A stretch of 64,000 nucleotides of DNA, taken from positions 81,416-145,415 of the forward strand of contig NZ_PEOG01000008.1 of assembly GCF_002761755.1 (NCBI RefSeq), in the 5' to 3' direction. The position numbers and the translations under genes are program-made. Position 1 is the stretch's first letter, and each line of letters begins with the position of its first letter. Below are positions 20,662 through 30,508 of the stretch, piece after piece. The notes below the pieces were generated by a model. The model saw only the letters and a program-made list of their open reading frames with translations, searched no databases and was not told the origin of the DNA. The stretch comes from Roseateles chitinivorans. GTDB taxonomy: Bacteria; Pseudomonadota; Gammaproteobacteria; Burkholderiales; Burkholderiaceae_C.

Positions 20662-21528
20662 CTACTGCGCGTAGCGCTTGGTCCGCAGATTGCGCTTGAT
20701 CTCCTGCAGCATCGGCCGCAGATGCTCGCCCAGCCGCAACGCCACGCCGGTGGTCAGCACGTCCACGACGATGAGGTGCAGCAAGCGCGACACCATCGGG
20801 CTGTAGCGGTCGTAGTCCTCCGGATGGTCCACCGCCAGCAGCACCTGGCCGGGCAACTGGCCCATCTGCGCCAGCGGCGAGCCGCTGGCGGTGATGATGA
20901 TCGTCGTCGCGCCCTTCTTGCGCGCGATCTCGGCGGCATCCATCAGGTCGCGACTGCGGCCGGAGTTGGAGATGATCACCGCGCAGTCGCCCGGGCCCAG
21001 CATCGTCGCGCTCATCAACTGCACATGGCCGTCGGCACAGGCGAAGGTGTTGGCGCCCAGCCGGAAGAACTTGTGCTGCGCGTCCTGCGCCACGATGCCG
21101 GAATTGCCGACGCCGTAGAACTCGATCCGCTGGCGCTGCCGCGCGGTCTCGGAGAGCGCGGCGATGGCGCGCTCGAACGCATGGCTGGCGGCGTCGTTGC
21201 GGTAATGGAGCAATGCGGCGACCGCGTTGTCCACCACCTTCACGATCAGGTCGCCGGGCTTGTCGTCCTCATCGACCGCCCGGTGCACGAAGGGCACGCC
21301 TTCGTTGACGCTGCCGGCCAGCTTCAGCTTGAAGTCCGCCAGCCCGTCATAGCCGACGCTGCGGCAGAAACGCACCACCGTCGGCTTGCTGACGTGGGAG
21401 CGGTCGGCGAGCTCGCTGACCGGCAGATTCGCGAAGGAGCGCGGGTCGGCCAGCAGCAGCTTGGCCACGCGCTGTTCCGCCGGCGGCAGCGCGGGCAGTG
21501 CCGCCTTGATGCGTTCAAGCATGCTCAT
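20662..21528 (-). CDS. hexR: RpiR-family regulator, HexR-like
   Basis: This 288-residue protein has an N-terminal RpiR helix-turn-helix (about residues 15-60, VSKPTVVRFCRSVGY) and a C-terminal SIS sugar-phosphate domain (about residues 125-260, with IISNSGRSRD). HexR regulates central carbon genes in proteobacteria and releases DNA on binding 2-keto-3-deoxy-6-phosphogluconate. The gene starts four bases after the zwf stop, so zwf-hexR is an operon. A HexR-like palindrome lies in the tal promoter upstream. Confidence 0.85.
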   Translation of the reverse strand: MSMLERIKAALPALPPAEQRVAKLLLADPRSFANLPVSELADRSHVSKPTVVRFCRSVGYDGLADFKLKLAGSVNEGVPFVHRAVDEDDKPGDLIVKVVDNAVAALLHYRNDAASHAFERAIAALSETARQRQRIEFYGVGNSGIVAQDAQHKFFRLGANTFACADGHVQLMSATMLGPGDCAVIISNSGRSRDLMDAAEIARKKGATTIIITASGSPLAQMGQLPGQVLLAVDHPEDYDRYSPMVSRLLHLIVVDVLTTGVALRLGEHLRPMLQEIKRNLRTKRYAQ

Positions 21529-21532
21529 CGCG

Positions 21533-22978
21533 TCAGCATTCCTCGATCCACGAGTGGCCGTCGCGCGCGACCAGCGCGCTCGATGCGGGCGGGCCCCAGC
21601 TGCCGGCGACGTAGGTGCGCGGACCGGTGCTGTCCTGCTTCCAGAAGTTCAGGATCGGCTCGACCCAGCGCCAGGCCTGTTCCTGCTCGTCGCTGCGCAC
21701 GAACAGGTTGAGCCGTCCGGCGATCGCGTCCAGCAGCAGCCGCTCGTAGGCGCCGACACGGGTGTGAGCGAAGGCCTTGTCGAAGTCCAGGTCCAGCGAC
21801 ACCGGGCTGAGGGCCTCGTTGCTGGAGCCGCCCTTGTTGGCCATCAGCTGCAGTTCCAGGCCGTCCTCCGGCTGCAGCTTGATGATCAGCCGGTTGGGGC
21901 AACTGCTGCCCGGGAAGATCGGATGCGGCACCGGGCGGAAGTTGATGACGATCTGCGCGTCGCGCGCGGCCAGGCGCTTGCCGGTGCGCAGGTAGAAGGG
22001 CACGCCGGCCCAGCGCCAGTTCTGGATCTCGGTCTTGAGGGCGACGAAGGTCTCGGTGTGGCTGTCGGCGGGGATCTTGCCCTCGTCGAGATAGCCGGGC
22101 ACCTGCTTGCCTTCGACGTTGCCGGCGCGGTACTGGCCGCGCACGACGTCGCGCGCGACGCTCTCGGCGGTGAAGGGCTTGAGCGCGCGCAGCACCTTCA
22201 GCTTCTCGTCCCGGATGGCATCGGCGTCGTTGGAGGAGGGTGCCTCCATCGCGATCATCGTCAGCAACTGCAGCGCATGGTTCTGGATCATGTCGCGCAG
22301 CGCGCCGGTGCCGTCGTAGAACGGTCCGCGCGTGCCCACGCCCAGGCCTTCGGCCAGCGTGATCTGGATGTTGGCGATGCTCTCGCGGCGCCACAGCGGC
22401 TCGAACAGCGCGTTGCCGAAGCGCAGCGCCATCAGGTTCTGCACCGAGGGCTTGCCCAGGTAATGGTCGATGCGGAAGGCCTGCGTCTCGGTGAACACCG
22501 AACGCACGACGCGGTTGATCTCCTGCGCGCTGGCCAGGTCGTGGCCCAGCGGCTTCTCCAGCACCACGCGCACCTTGTCGCCGTTCAGGCCGGCGGCCCC
22601 CAGCTGCTGGCAGATCTGGGTGAACAGGTGAGGACTGGTCGCCAGGTAGAAGACGACCGTGTCGGCGTTGCGCTCGCCCAGCCATTCCTTGAGGCGGGCG
22701 TAGTGATCGGGCTGGGACAAGTCCATCCGCCGGTAATGCACCAGCTCGGAAAAGCGGGCGAACTCCTCGTCGTTGGGACGCTTGCCGGCCTCGACCTCCT
22801 GGAAGCGCTCCTTCAGCCATTCGCGGTAGCGCTCGTCGGACTGGTCATCGCGCGCGACCGCCAGGATGCGGCCGCCTTCGGGCAGCTTGCCGTGGCGGAA
22901 GGCCTGGAACAGCGCAGGCATCAGCTTGCGCCAGGTCAGGTCACCGGTGCCACCAAAAAAGACGAGATCGAAGGACAT
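21533..22978 (-). CDS. zwf: Glucose-6-phosphate 1-dehydrogenase
   Basis: This 481-residue enzyme oxidises glucose 6-phosphate to 6-phosphogluconolactone, feeding the pentose phosphate and Entner-Doudoroff routes. The dinucleotide-binding start FFGGTGDL (7-14), the EKPLG motif (141-145) and the substrate-binding active site RIDHYLGK (169-176) are all present. Length is standard. It is transcribed away from tal-pgi across a shared 227-base control region. Confidence 0.97.
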   Translation of the reverse strand: MSFDLVFFGGTGDLTWRKLMPALFQAFRHGKLPEGGRILAVARDDQSDERYREWLKERFQEVEAGKRPNDEEFARFSELVHYRRMDLSQPDHYARLKEWLGERNADTVVFYLATSPHLFTQICQQLGAAGLNGDKVRVVLEKPLGHDLASAQEINRVVRSVFTETQAFRIDHYLGKPSVQNLMALRFGNALFEPLWRRESIANIQITLAEGLGVGTRGPFYDGTGALRDMIQNHALQLLTMIAMEAPSSNDADAIRDEKLKVLRALKPFTAESVARDVVRGQYRAGNVEGKQVPGYLDEGKIPADSHTETFVALKTEIQNWRWAGVPFYLRTGKRLAARDAQIVINFRPVPHPIFPGSSCPNRLIIKLQPEDGLELQLMANKGGSSNEALSPVSLDLDFDKAFAHTRVGAYERLLLDAIAGRLNLFVRSDEQEQAWRWVEPILNFWKQDSTGPRTYVAGSWGPPASSALVARDGHSWIEEC

Positions 22979-23022
22979 GGGCGCTGCGCCCGCATCCGGG
23001 CGTAAGAGTTGTTGGCGATGTC

Positions 23023-23052
23023 TTGATGTAACGGAGTTACCGGAATTATGAT
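23023..23052 (+). promoter_or_regulatory. tal-pgi promoter with embedded HexR-like operator
   Basis: TTGATG (23023-23028) and TATGAT (23047-23052) are separated by 18 bases and form a plausible sigma-70 promoter directed at tal. Between them lies the near-perfect palindrome TGTAACGGAGTTACC (23027-23041), which resembles the published HexR pattern TGTAATnnnATTACA. The site overlaps the -35 end and the spacer, a position expected for repression. The zwf gene diverges from the same region. Confidence 0.65.
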
Positions 23053-23205
23053 GCCCCAGTTTCTTGGGCCGGTCAACGTGCGCGGAGCCTCCGGGCGGGG
23101 GGGCGCAAGCAGTTCTAATACGGGGTTTCCCCGTCCGCGTCGAGGGGCAAAGCCCATGCCCCGATGCACGCCGTCCCGTTCTCGACCTTCCCAGCGCCCA
23201 CGCTC

Positions 23206-24156
23206 ATGAACCAGCTCGAACAACTCAAGGCCTTCACCACCGTTGTCGCCGATACCGGCAACTTCAAGCAACTGGCCCAGTTCACGCCCCGCGACGCGAC
23301 GACCAACCCGTCGCTGATCCTCAAGGCGGTGCAGTCGCCCGACTATGCCCACCTGCTCGAGGACACCGTCGCCGCCAACAAGACCGACGCGCTAGACCTG
23401 GTCGTCGACAAGGTGCTGGTCGCCTTCGGCCTGGAGATCCTGAAGGTCGTGCCGGGCCGCGTCTCGACCGAGGTCGATGCGCGCCTGAGCTTCGACACCG
23501 TCGCGACGCTGGCGCGCGCGCGCCGCCTGATCCAGATGTACGAGGCGGCCGGCATTGGACGCGAACGGGTGCTGATCAAGATCGCCTCGACCTGGGAGGG
23601 CATCCAGGCCGCCCGCGAACTCGAGCTCGAAGGCATCCACACCAACCTGACGCTGCTGTTCTCCTTCTGCCAAGCGGTGGCCTGCGGCGAGAACGGCATC
23701 CAGCTGATCTCGCCCTTCGTCGGCCGGATCTACGACTGGTACAAGAAGTCGGCCGGCGCGAACTGGGACGAGGCCGCCAACGCCGGCGTCAACGACCCAG
23801 GCGTGAAGTCGGTGACGGCGATCTTCAACTACTTCAAGAAGCAGGGCATCAAGACCGAGGTCATGGGCGCGAGTTTCCGCAACGTGGGCCAGATCCAGGC
23901 GCTGGCTGGCAGCGACCTGCTGACCATCAGCCCCGACCTGCTGGCGCAATTGCAGGCCAGCGAGGCGCCGCTGACGCGCGCGCTGGATGCCGACGCGGCC
24001 AAGGCCCTGGATTTGCCCAAGGTCTCCTTCAACGAGGCGGCATTCCGCTTCGCCCTCAACCAGGACGCCATGGCCACCGAGAAGCTGGCCGAAGGCATCC
24101 GCCTGTTTGCCGCCGACGCCGGCAAGCTGGACCAGATGATCGAAAGCCTGCGATGA
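23206..24156 (+). CDS. tal: Transaldolase
   Basis: This 316-residue enzyme of the nonoxidative pentose phosphate pathway matches the E. coli TalB type. The TTNPSLIL block (32-39) and the Schiff-base lysine K125 in [10 protein letters not shown] are present. The ATG at 23206 aligns with the family start ([14 protein letters not shown]); an in-frame ATG at 23164 would add 14 residues without family support. The stop overlaps the pgi start by four bases. Confidence 0.96.
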   Translation: MNQLEQLKAFTTVVADTGNFKQLAQFTPRDATTNPSLILKAVQSPDYAHLLEDTVAANKTDALDLVVDKVLVAFGLEILKVVPGRVSTEVDARLSFDTVATLARARRLIQMYEAAGIGRERVLIKIASTWEGIQAARELELEGIHTNLTLLFSFCQAVACGENGIQLISPFVGRIYDWYKKSAGANWDEAANAGVNDPGVKSVTAIFNYFKKQGIKTEVMGASFRNVGQIQALAGSDLLTISPDLLAQLQASEAPLTRALDADAAKALDLPKVSFNEAAFRFALNQDAMATEKLAEGIRLFAADAGKLDQMIESLR

Positions 24157-25781
24157 CCGAGTTCCCGCGTTGCGACCGCAGCCCGACCTGGGCCGCCCTG
24201 CAAAGCCATTTCCAGCAATCCGGCCGCGCGTTCGACGTGCGCCAGGCCTTCGCGGCCGACCCCGGCCGCTTCGCGGCCTGGTCACTGCAGGCGCCGGAGG
24301 TGTTCGCGGACCTGTCGAAGAACCGCATCGACGCCCGCACCCTGGAACTGCTGCTGCAACTGGCCCAGGACGTGAAGCTCGAGTCGCAACGCGAGGCCTT
24401 GTTCAACGGCGATCCGATCAACGCGACTGAAGGCCGCGCGGTGCTGCACACGGCGCTGCGCGCGCCGGCGGGCCAGGGACCGTTCTCGGACGAGGTGCAG
24501 GCCTCGCTCGACCGCATGCTGGCCTTCGCCGACCGGGTGCGCGACCCGGCCGCGAGCGGTGTCACCGATGTCGTGCATATCGGCATCGGCGGCTCGGACC
24601 TCGGTCCGGCGATGGTCGTTCAGGCGCTGCAGTCGTATGTGCCCGCGGGCCTGAAGCTTCATTTCGTGTCCAACGTCGATGGGCATGACCTGGCCCCGGT
24701 GCTTCGCGGGCTCGACCCGAAGCGGACGCAGTTCATCGTCGCGTCCAAGACCTTCACGACGCAGGAAACCCTGGCCAATGCGATGGCCGCCAAGGCCTGG
24801 TTCCTGAGCAGCGGTGGCACCGACATCGCGCGGCACTTCGCCGCGACCACCAGCAATGCCAGGGCCGCGGCCGAGTTCGGCATCGACACGACCTTCGGCT
24901 TCTGGGACTGGGTCGGCGGCCGCTACTCGCTGTGGTCGGTGATCGGCCTGCCGATCGCGATCGCGGTGGGCTCGGCGAACTTCCGTGCACTGCTGGCCGG
25001 CGCGCATGCGATGGACCAGCACTTCCGCAGCGCGCCGCTGGAGAAGAACCTGCCGGTGCTGCTGGGCCTGCTGGACGTCTGGTATCGCAATTTCCATGGC
25101 TTCACCAGCCGCTCGGTGGCGCCGTACCACCAGGGCCTGCGCCGGTTGCCGGCCTACCTGCAGCAGCTGGAGATGGAAAGCAACGGCAAGGGCGTCGACC
25201 GCGCCGGCGATCCGCTGAGCTTCGGCACCAGTCCGGTGGTCTGGGGCGAGGCCGGCACCAACGGCCAGCACGCCTATTTCCAGATGCTGCACCAGGGCAC
25301 CGATGTGATCCCGGTCGAGTTCATCGCGGTGAAGACGCCCAACTTCGGCGCCCACGTCGAAGGCGAACTGCTGAGCCGGCTCCAGGACCAGCATGTCAAG
25401 CTGCTCGCGAACTGCCTGGCGCAATCGCAGGCGCTGATGCAGGGCAAGACGGCGGAGGCGGCTCGTGCCGAGTCGGCGCCCACCGCGTCCAAGGACCTCG
25501 ATCCGGATGTGCTTGCCCGCCACCGCAGCTTCAGCGGGAATCGCCCCAGCACCACGCTGCTGCTGGAGGCGCTGACCCCGTCGTCGCTGGGCGCGCTGAT
25601 TGCGCTGTACGAGCACCGCGTGTTCGTCAGCGGCGCGATCTGGAACATCAACAGCTTCGACCAGTGGGGCGTCGAGCTTGGCAAGGCGCTGTGCAACAGC
25701 CTGCTGCCGCGCCTGGCTTCCGGCGACGCGACGGGCCTGGACGGCTCGACCGCCGGCCTGCTCGCCAAGGTCCGCGGTTGA
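24153..25781 (+). CDS. pgi: Glucose-6-phosphate isomerase
   Basis: This 542-residue enzyme interconverts glucose 6-phosphate and fructose 6-phosphate. Family blocks include [31 protein letters not shown], the catalytic MESNGKG and [10 protein letters not shown]. The ATG at 24153 overlaps the tal stop (ATGA). The same frame is open for another kilobase upstream, but that part is a shadow of tal. Confidence 0.96.
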   Translation: MTEFPRCDRSPTWAALQSHFQQSGRAFDVRQAFAADPGRFAAWSLQAPEVFADLSKNRIDARTLELLLQLAQDVKLESQREALFNGDPINATEGRAVLHTALRAPAGQGPFSDEVQASLDRMLAFADRVRDPAASGVTDVVHIGIGGSDLGPAMVVQALQSYVPAGLKLHFVSNVDGHDLAPVLRGLDPKRTQFIVASKTFTTQETLANAMAAKAWFLSSGGTDIARHFAATTSNARAAAEFGIDTTFGFWDWVGGRYSLWSVIGLPIAIAVGSANFRALLAGAHAMDQHFRSAPLEKNLPVLLGLLDVWYRNFHGFTSRSVAPYHQGLRRLPAYLQQLEMESNGKGVDRAGDPLSFGTSPVVWGEAGTNGQHAYFQMLHQGTDVIPVEFIAVKTPNFGAHVEGELLSRLQDQHVKLLANCLAQSQALMQGKTAEAARAESAPTASKDLDPDVLARHRSFSGNRPSTTLLLEALTPSSLGALIALYEHRVFVSGAIWNINSFDQWGVELGKALCNSLLPRLASGDATGLDGSTAGLLAKVRG

Positions 25782-25842
25782 ATCACGGCGCCGTCCCGCG
25801 CGGCGGCGCCGATCTCCCCTTTCCAGCAGTAGAGAACGACAG

Positions 25843-26463
25843 ATGAAGATCGTGTTCGATTTCGGTGCGGTGCTGTTCCGTTGGCATCCGCCCAGTTTCC
25901 TGGCCCGCGTCTGGGCCCACCGCGCCGCCGACGAGGTCGAAGGCGCCGCACTGGCCAAGGACCTGTTCCAGGACTATCGCGGCGACTGGGGCGCCTTCGA
26001 CCAGGGCCTCATCGATGCCTCGACCACCGCCGACCGCATCCATGCCCGTACCGGCTGGCCGCGGGAGGAGATCGTCGCGGTGATGGATGCGGTGCCGTCG
26101 GAGCTCAAGCTCATCGAGGGCACGGCCGCACTGATCCAGGAGCTGAAGGCGCAGGGGCATGCGCTGCACTTCCTGTCCAACATGCCGGAGCCCTATGCCG
26201 ACTACCTGGAGCAGACCTTCCCGCTGAAGGACTGGTTCGTGTCGGGCGTGTTCTCGGGCCGGGTCAAGCAGTCCAAGCCGTCGCGGGAGATCTTCGATCT
26301 GGCCCTCGAGCAGTTCGGCGCCCGGCCGGAAGAGGTGTTCTTCCTCGATGACCATCCGGCCAATATCGCGGCGGCGAAGGCGCTGGGCTGGCAGGCCCAC
26401 CTGTTCACGACGCCGGAACTGGCGCGCGAGGACCTGACCCGGCGCGGTCTGCTGCCGGCCTGA
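25843..26463 (+). CDS. HAD-superfamily hydrolase (subfamily IA-like)
   Basis: This 206-residue protein has HAD motif I as FDFGAVLF (residues 5-12; the second Asp is Gly, as in the epoxide-hydrolase/haloacid-type phosphatase branch), motif II as FLSNM, a lysine in KQSKPSREIF and motif IV as FFLDDHPANI. Such proteins act on small phosphorylated metabolites; the substrate cannot be predicted. The start at 25843 follows GAGAACGAC and has motif I immediately after it. It is 61 bases downstream of pgi and may be cotranscribed. Confidence 0.85.
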   Translation: MKIVFDFGAVLFRWHPPSFLARVWAHRAADEVEGAALAKDLFQDYRGDWGAFDQGLIDASTTADRIHARTGWPREEIVAVMDAVPSELKLIEGTAALIQELKAQGHALHFLSNMPEPYADYLEQTFPLKDWFVSGVFSGRVKQSKPSREIFDLALEQFGARPEEVFFLDDHPANIAAAKALGWQAHLFTTPELAREDLTRRGLLPA

Positions 26464-26502
26464 GGATCCAAGAAGCGGCCCGCGTCGTCGGATCGGAAAG
26501 CA

Positions 26503-26524
26503 GAACCGGCCTGACGGCCGGTTC
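26503..26524. terminator. Terminator between convergent HAD hydrolase and yacG
   Basis: A 9-base perfect stem GAACCGGCC (26503-26511) pairs with 26516-26524 around a TGAC loop. Read leftwards it is followed by TGCTTTCC. It lies between two converging genes and may serve both. Confidence 0.6.
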
Positions 26525-26531
26525 CGAATGC

Positions 26532-26741
26532 TCATTTCGAGGACTCGTCCTCGTCGACGGTGGTTGGCGGTGCCGCGACCCGGAACGATTCGTCGGACCA
26601 GTGGCCCAGGTCGATCTGCCGGCAGCGCTCGCTGCAGAAGGGGCGCCAGAGGTTGCTCGGCGCGAACAGGCTGTCGCCGCCGCAGGTCGGGCAGGGCACG
26701 ATGCGCGGCGCGGGCGTGGCGGGAATGAATTTCTCGGGCAT
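26532..26741 (-). CDS. yacG: DNA gyrase inhibitor YacG
   Basis: This 69-residue zinc protein carries CPTCGG and CSERCRQID, the C-x2-C and C-x3-C pairs of YacG, plus the LGHW motif. In E. coli YacG binds GyrB and inhibits gyrase. Its place after zapD and coaE at the end of the pilBCD cluster is conserved. Confidence 0.92.
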   Translation of the reverse strand: MPEKFIPATPAPRIVPCPTCGGDSLFAPSNLWRPFCSERCRQIDLGHWSDESFRVAAPPTTVDEDESSK

Positions 26742-26754
26742 GACGGTACGGCTG

Positions 26755-27519
26755 TCAGGAGCACAAGGTCAGTTCGAAGGTGGCGTCCACTGGCGCCGGT
26801 TTCAAGCGTCCGTCCTCGTCCTGGCGCATCAGGCGGATCGAGACCATCAGGCGGTGGCCGCTGATTTCCGGAATCAGCCCGAGGCTGGGGTCGATGCGCA
26901 TGCGCAGCAACTGGAAGCTGCGCCCCGGCGGCAGACTCTGCTGGTACTGGCCGCCATGCGCCGCCACCTTGTGCGGCGAACCGCTGTCGCGCAGCAGCCC
27001 CAGCAGGACGTTGAGCGCTTCGGCCATCGGCATCAGCGTCTGCGCCCACTGCATCAGGTCATTGCGCCGGCGTACCGGCAGCAGTTGCTGCCAGGCATAG
27101 TAGGCCGGCAGGTCGAACTCGCAGGTGCCGCCAGGGATGGAAATCCGGCTGCGGATGCTCATCAACCATTCGTTCGTGGTGAGCGCGTGGCCGGCCTTGC
27201 CCGGCAACTGATTGAGCTTGTCGAACGCGGCGTCGATGCGACCCACCACCTCGTCCAGCACGGCTTCCGAGACCGCGGGATTGCCGCGGTAGCCGTTGAA
27301 CTGGGTGCGGTGTCGTTCCAGCTCCTTGAGCAGGTCGGCCTTCAGGTCGGCGCGCGAGGCGACATCCATGACCTCGAAGATGGTGGCCAGCGCGAAGTGG
27401 TGATCCATCGCGGTGTCGCGCGCCATCAGCTGACCGAGCCGATCGAACAGGTGTTCGAGTCTGAGCATCGTGCGGATGCTCTCGTTGAACGGGTATTCGT
27501 AGAGGACCAAGTCGACCAT
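26755..27519 (-). CDS. zapD: Cell division protein ZapD
   Basis: This 254-residue protein (DUF1342 family) crosslinks FtsZ filaments at the Z-ring. The N-terminus [17 protein letters not shown] is the family hallmark. The ATG at 27519 is preferred because family members begin just before LYEYPFNE; an ATG at 27540 adds seven residues and cannot be excluded, since neither has a strong ribosome binding site. Confidence 0.9.
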   Translation of the reverse strand: MVDLVLYEYPFNESIRTMLRLEHLFDRLGQLMARDTAMDHHFALATIFEVMDVASRADLKADLLKELERHRTQFNGYRGNPAVSEAVLDEVVGRIDAAFDKLNQLPGKAGHALTTNEWLMSIRSRISIPGGTCEFDLPAYYAWQQLLPVRRRNDLMQWAQTLMPMAEALNVLLGLLRDSGSPHKVAAHGGQYQQSLPPGRSFQLLRMRIDPSLGLIPEISGHRLMVSIRLMRQDEDGRLKPAPVDATFELTLCS

Positions 27520-27586
27520 CCCTTTGCGGCAAGGGGCCATTGTTCCACAGTGCGCCGACGCATCACCCCGGCCGGGTGAGGGGTGG

Positions 27587-28180
27587 TCAGAACAGGGGAC
27601 TGGTCAGCAGGCGGCCGACTTCATCGCGCAGTTGCGAGAGCGTCAAGCCTTCGTTGTGGATGACCGCATCCGCGGCGGCACGACGCTGCGCCCGCGTCGC
27701 CTGCTGCGCGAGGATGGCCCGCACCGCCGCCTCGCTCAAGCCCGATCGGGCCATCACCCGGGCGATCTGCGTGGCTTCATCGCAGTCGACCACCAGGACG
27801 CGGTCCACGAGGCGCCGCCACCGGCCGGACTCGACCAGCAAGGGCACGTCGAACACGACATGCTGACCGGGGGCGGCGAGCGCGGCCTGCCGCGCCGTCT
27901 CGGCGCCGATCATCGGATGCAGGATGGCCTCGAGCGCCTGTTTCGCCTTGGGATCGTGGAAGGCCAGTTCCCGCATCGCGGCACGGTCCAGCGCGCCATT
28001 GCTGGCAACGAATCGCGCGCCGAACTGCGCCTCGATCGCGGGCATCGCCTCCCCGCCCGGAGCGGTCAGCGAGCGCGAGATGGCGTCGGTGTCGACCAGC
28101 AGCGCGCCGCCGAGTTCCACCAGCGCGGCCGCCACGGTGCTCTTGCCGCTGCCGATGCCGCCGGTGAGTCCGATGCGCAT
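27587..28180 (-). CDS. coaE: Dephospho-CoA kinase
   Basis: This 197-residue enzyme catalyses the last step of coenzyme A synthesis. The P-loop GGIGSGKST (7-15), DTDAISR (about residues 30-36) and VFDVPLLVES motif are clear. It lies 19 bases after pilD in the conserved pilD-coaE-zapD-yacG order. Confidence 0.95.
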   Translation of the reverse strand: MRIGLTGGIGSGKSTVAAALVELGGALLVDTDAISRSLTAPGGEAMPAIEAQFGARFVASNGALDRAAMRELAFHDPKAKQALEAILHPMIGAETARQAALAAPGQHVVFDVPLLVESGRWRRLVDRVLVVDCDEATQIARVMARSGLSEAAVRAILAQQATRAQRRAAADAVIHNEGLTLSQLRDEVGRLLTSPLF

Positions 28181-28199
28181 GGGGCCCCGGCAGACGCGA

Positions 28200-29144
28200 T
28201 CAGATCGGTTGCAGACCGAGCCAGGCGGCGACTTCGGTGGTGCCGATCAACAGCACCGCAAGCCCGCCACCGGCCAGGAAGGGGCCGAACGGGACATAGC
28301 GGCCTTCGCGCAAGCCGCCGCGCAGCTTGAGCGCGATGCCGACCACGGCGCCGATCAACGAGGCGAACAGCGCCACCGGCAGCACCATCTGCCAGCCCAG
28401 CCACGCCCCCAAGGCCGCCAGCAGCTTGAAGTCGCCGTAGCCCATGCCTTCCTTGCCGGTGGCCAGCTTGAAGATCCAGTAGATCGACCAGAGGGACAGG
28501 TAGCCCGCGAGCGCACCGATCAGCGCGCTCGGCAAGGACACCGGGATCCAACCTGCCGACGCGGCGATCAGTCCCGCCCATAGCAAGGGCTGGTTGATGC
28601 TGTCCGGCAGCAATGTCGTGTCCCAGTCGATGCCTGCCAGCGCCACCAGCGCTGCCGCGAAGCCGCAGTAGAGCAAGGCGCTCGGCTGGGGACCGAGGCG
28701 CCAGGCGATGCCAGCGAACAGCAGGCCGGTCAACAGTTCGACGAAGGGATAACGCGGCGAGATCGGTGCCTTGCAGGACGCGCACTTCCCGCCCAGCCGC
28801 AGCCAGCCGAGCAGCGGCAGGTTCTCGTGCCAGCGCAGTGCGTGGCCGCAATGGGGGCAGCGCGATGCCGGCCGGATCAGCGAGAACGCTGGCTGGCGAT
28901 CCAGGGCTTCCCTCAGCGGGGCGGCGGAGGCGGCCAGCTGCCTGGCCTTGGCCTCATCCAACCCCGCATGGGTGCGCAAGTCGTCTTCCTGGGCCAGCTG
29001 GTCCGCGCAATCGGACAGCCAGGCCCGATGCAGCATCACCGGCAATCGATAGATGACGACATTCAGGAAGCTGCCGACGCACAGACCGATCAGGCCGAGG
29101 TAGGCGGGCGAGAGCAGCGCCTCCAGCAGGCTCTGGTCCAGCAC
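28200..29144 (-). CDS. pilD: Prepilin peptidase / N-methyltransferase
   Basis: This 314-residue membrane protease cuts and methylates type IV prepilins such as those encoded at 12514-15898. The cytoplasmic zinc site is C96, C99, C121 and C124; the catalytic aspartates are D173 in GIDWD and D238 in GYGDFK. An insertion of about 45 residues lies between the first transmembrane helix and the zinc motif. Translation appears to start at GTG (29144), immediately after the pilC stop. Confidence 0.93.
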   Translation of the reverse strand: MLDQSLLEALLSPAYLGLIGLCVGSFLNVVIYRLPVMLHRAWLSDCADQLAQEDDLRTHAGLDEAKARQLAASAAPLREALDRQPAFSLIRPASRCPHCGHALRWHENLPLLGWLRLGGKCASCKAPISPRYPFVELLTGLLFAGIAWRLGPQPSALLYCGFAAALVALAGIDWDTTLLPDSINQPLLWAGLIAASAGWIPVSLPSALIGALAGYLSLWSIYWIFKLATGKEGMGYGDFKLLAALGAWLGWQMVLPVALFASLIGAVVGIALKLRGGLREGRYVPFGPFLAGGGLAVLLIGTTEVAAWLGLQPI

Positions 29145-30383
29145 TTACACCACCGCGCCGAGCTTGAAGATCGGCAGGTACATCGAGATCACGATGCCGC
29201 CGATCAGCGTACCCAGGAACACGATGATGATGGGCTCCATCAGGCTGGACAACGCCTTTACCGCATCGTCCACTTCTTCCTCGTAGAAATCGGCGGCCTT
29301 GCCCAGCATGTGGTCCAGCGAGCCGGACTCTTCGCCGATCGACGACATCTGCAGGACCATCACCGGGAAGATGCCTGTCGTCTGCATCGAGGTCGTGAGC
29401 GACGCGCCGGTGGACACGTCGCGCTGGATCTTCTCGGTCGCCTCGACGAACACCGCGTTGCCGGAGGCGCCGCCCACCGAGTCCAGCGCTTCCACCAGCG
29501 GCACGCCCGCGGCGAACATGGTTGCCAGCGTGCGGGTCCATCGAGCGACCGCGGACTTGTAGATGAGCTGGCCGAAGACCGGGATCTTCAGCAGCAGGCG
29601 GTCCATGAACTTCTGCATCTTCTCGGAGCGTTTCCAGCTCTGGAAGAAGAAGTACAGGCCGCCCCCGATGACGCCGAAGATCAGCCACCAGTAGGCGACG
29701 AAGATCTCCGACATGGCCATCACGAACAGGGTCGGCGCGGGGAGGTCGGCACCGAAGGACTTGAACACGTCCTTGAAGGCCGGGATCACGAAGATCATGA
29801 TGACGGCCGTCACGACGAAGGCCACCACCAGCACCGCGATCGGATAGGTCAGCGCCGACTTGATCTTGCCCTTCAGCGCGACCGTCTTCTCCTGGTAGAT
29901 CGCGAGGCGGTCCAGCAGCGCTTCGAGGATACCGCCCTGCTCGCCGGCCTCGACCAGGTTGCAGTACAGCGCGTCGAAGTAGAGCGGGTGCTTGCGGAAA
30001 GCGGCCGAGAGCGACGTGCCGGTCTCGACGTCCTGACGGATGTCGGTCAGGAGCTTGGTCAGGCGGGGGTTGGGGCTACCGCGGGCGACGATGTCGAAGG
30101 CCTGCAGCAGCGGCACGCCGGCGCGCATCATCGTCGCCAGTTGGCGCGTGAAGACGGCGATGTCCTTCTGCTTGATGGACTTGCCGCCGGAGGTGCGTCG
30201 CTTCTTGACCTTGGTGACCAGGATGCCCTGGCGCCGCAGCGATGCACTGATGACGGCTTCACCGCCGGCACGCATCTCGCCGCGAACGATCTTGCCGTTG
30301 CGGTCCTTGCCTTCCCATTCGAAGACGAATTCCTTGATGCCCTTGCTGGCCGCGCTCTTGCCGCTTGCGGTGGTCGTCGCCAT
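29145..30383 (-). CDS. pilC: Type IV pilus inner-membrane platform protein PilC
   Basis: This 412-residue protein has two T2SSF domains (each with a FTRQLATM- or WTRTLATM-like segment) and three hydrophobic stretches. PilC couples the cytoplasmic motor ATPases to pilus assembly. A near-ideal ribosome binding site, AGGAGGTGAT, precedes the ATG. The gene abuts pilD. Confidence 0.95.
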   Translation of the reverse strand: MATTTASGKSAASKGIKEFVFEWEGKDRNGKIVRGEMRAGGEAVISASLRRQGILVTKVKKRRTSGGKSIKQKDIAVFTRQLATMMRAGVPLLQAFDIVARGSPNPRLTKLLTDIRQDVETGTSLSAAFRKHPLYFDALYCNLVEAGEQGGILEALLDRLAIYQEKTVALKGKIKSALTYPIAVLVVAFVVTAVIMIFVIPAFKDVFKSFGADLPAPTLFVMAMSEIFVAYWWLIFGVIGGGLYFFFQSWKRSEKMQKFMDRLLLKIPVFGQLIYKSAVARWTRTLATMFAAGVPLVEALDSVGGASGNAVFVEATEKIQRDVSTGASLTTSMQTTGIFPVMVLQMSSIGEESGSLDHMLGKAADFYEEEVDDAVKALSSLMEPIIIVFLGTLIGGIVISMYLPIFKLGAVV

Positions 30384-30508
30384 ATCACCTCCTGCCGTCG
30401 CGCCAGGTGACTGGCGCTCCCAATCTTTGAATCGTTCGAACGGTTCCGGTGGCCGGACGCCAGACGCGCGAACGCGGCGCCCGAGGACGCCGCGTCATGC
30501 CGCCGGTG

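Noticed and set aside
23064..24152. Upstream 363-codon extension of pgi
   Set aside because: It overlaps tal completely in another frame; pgi homology begins at the ATG at 24153.
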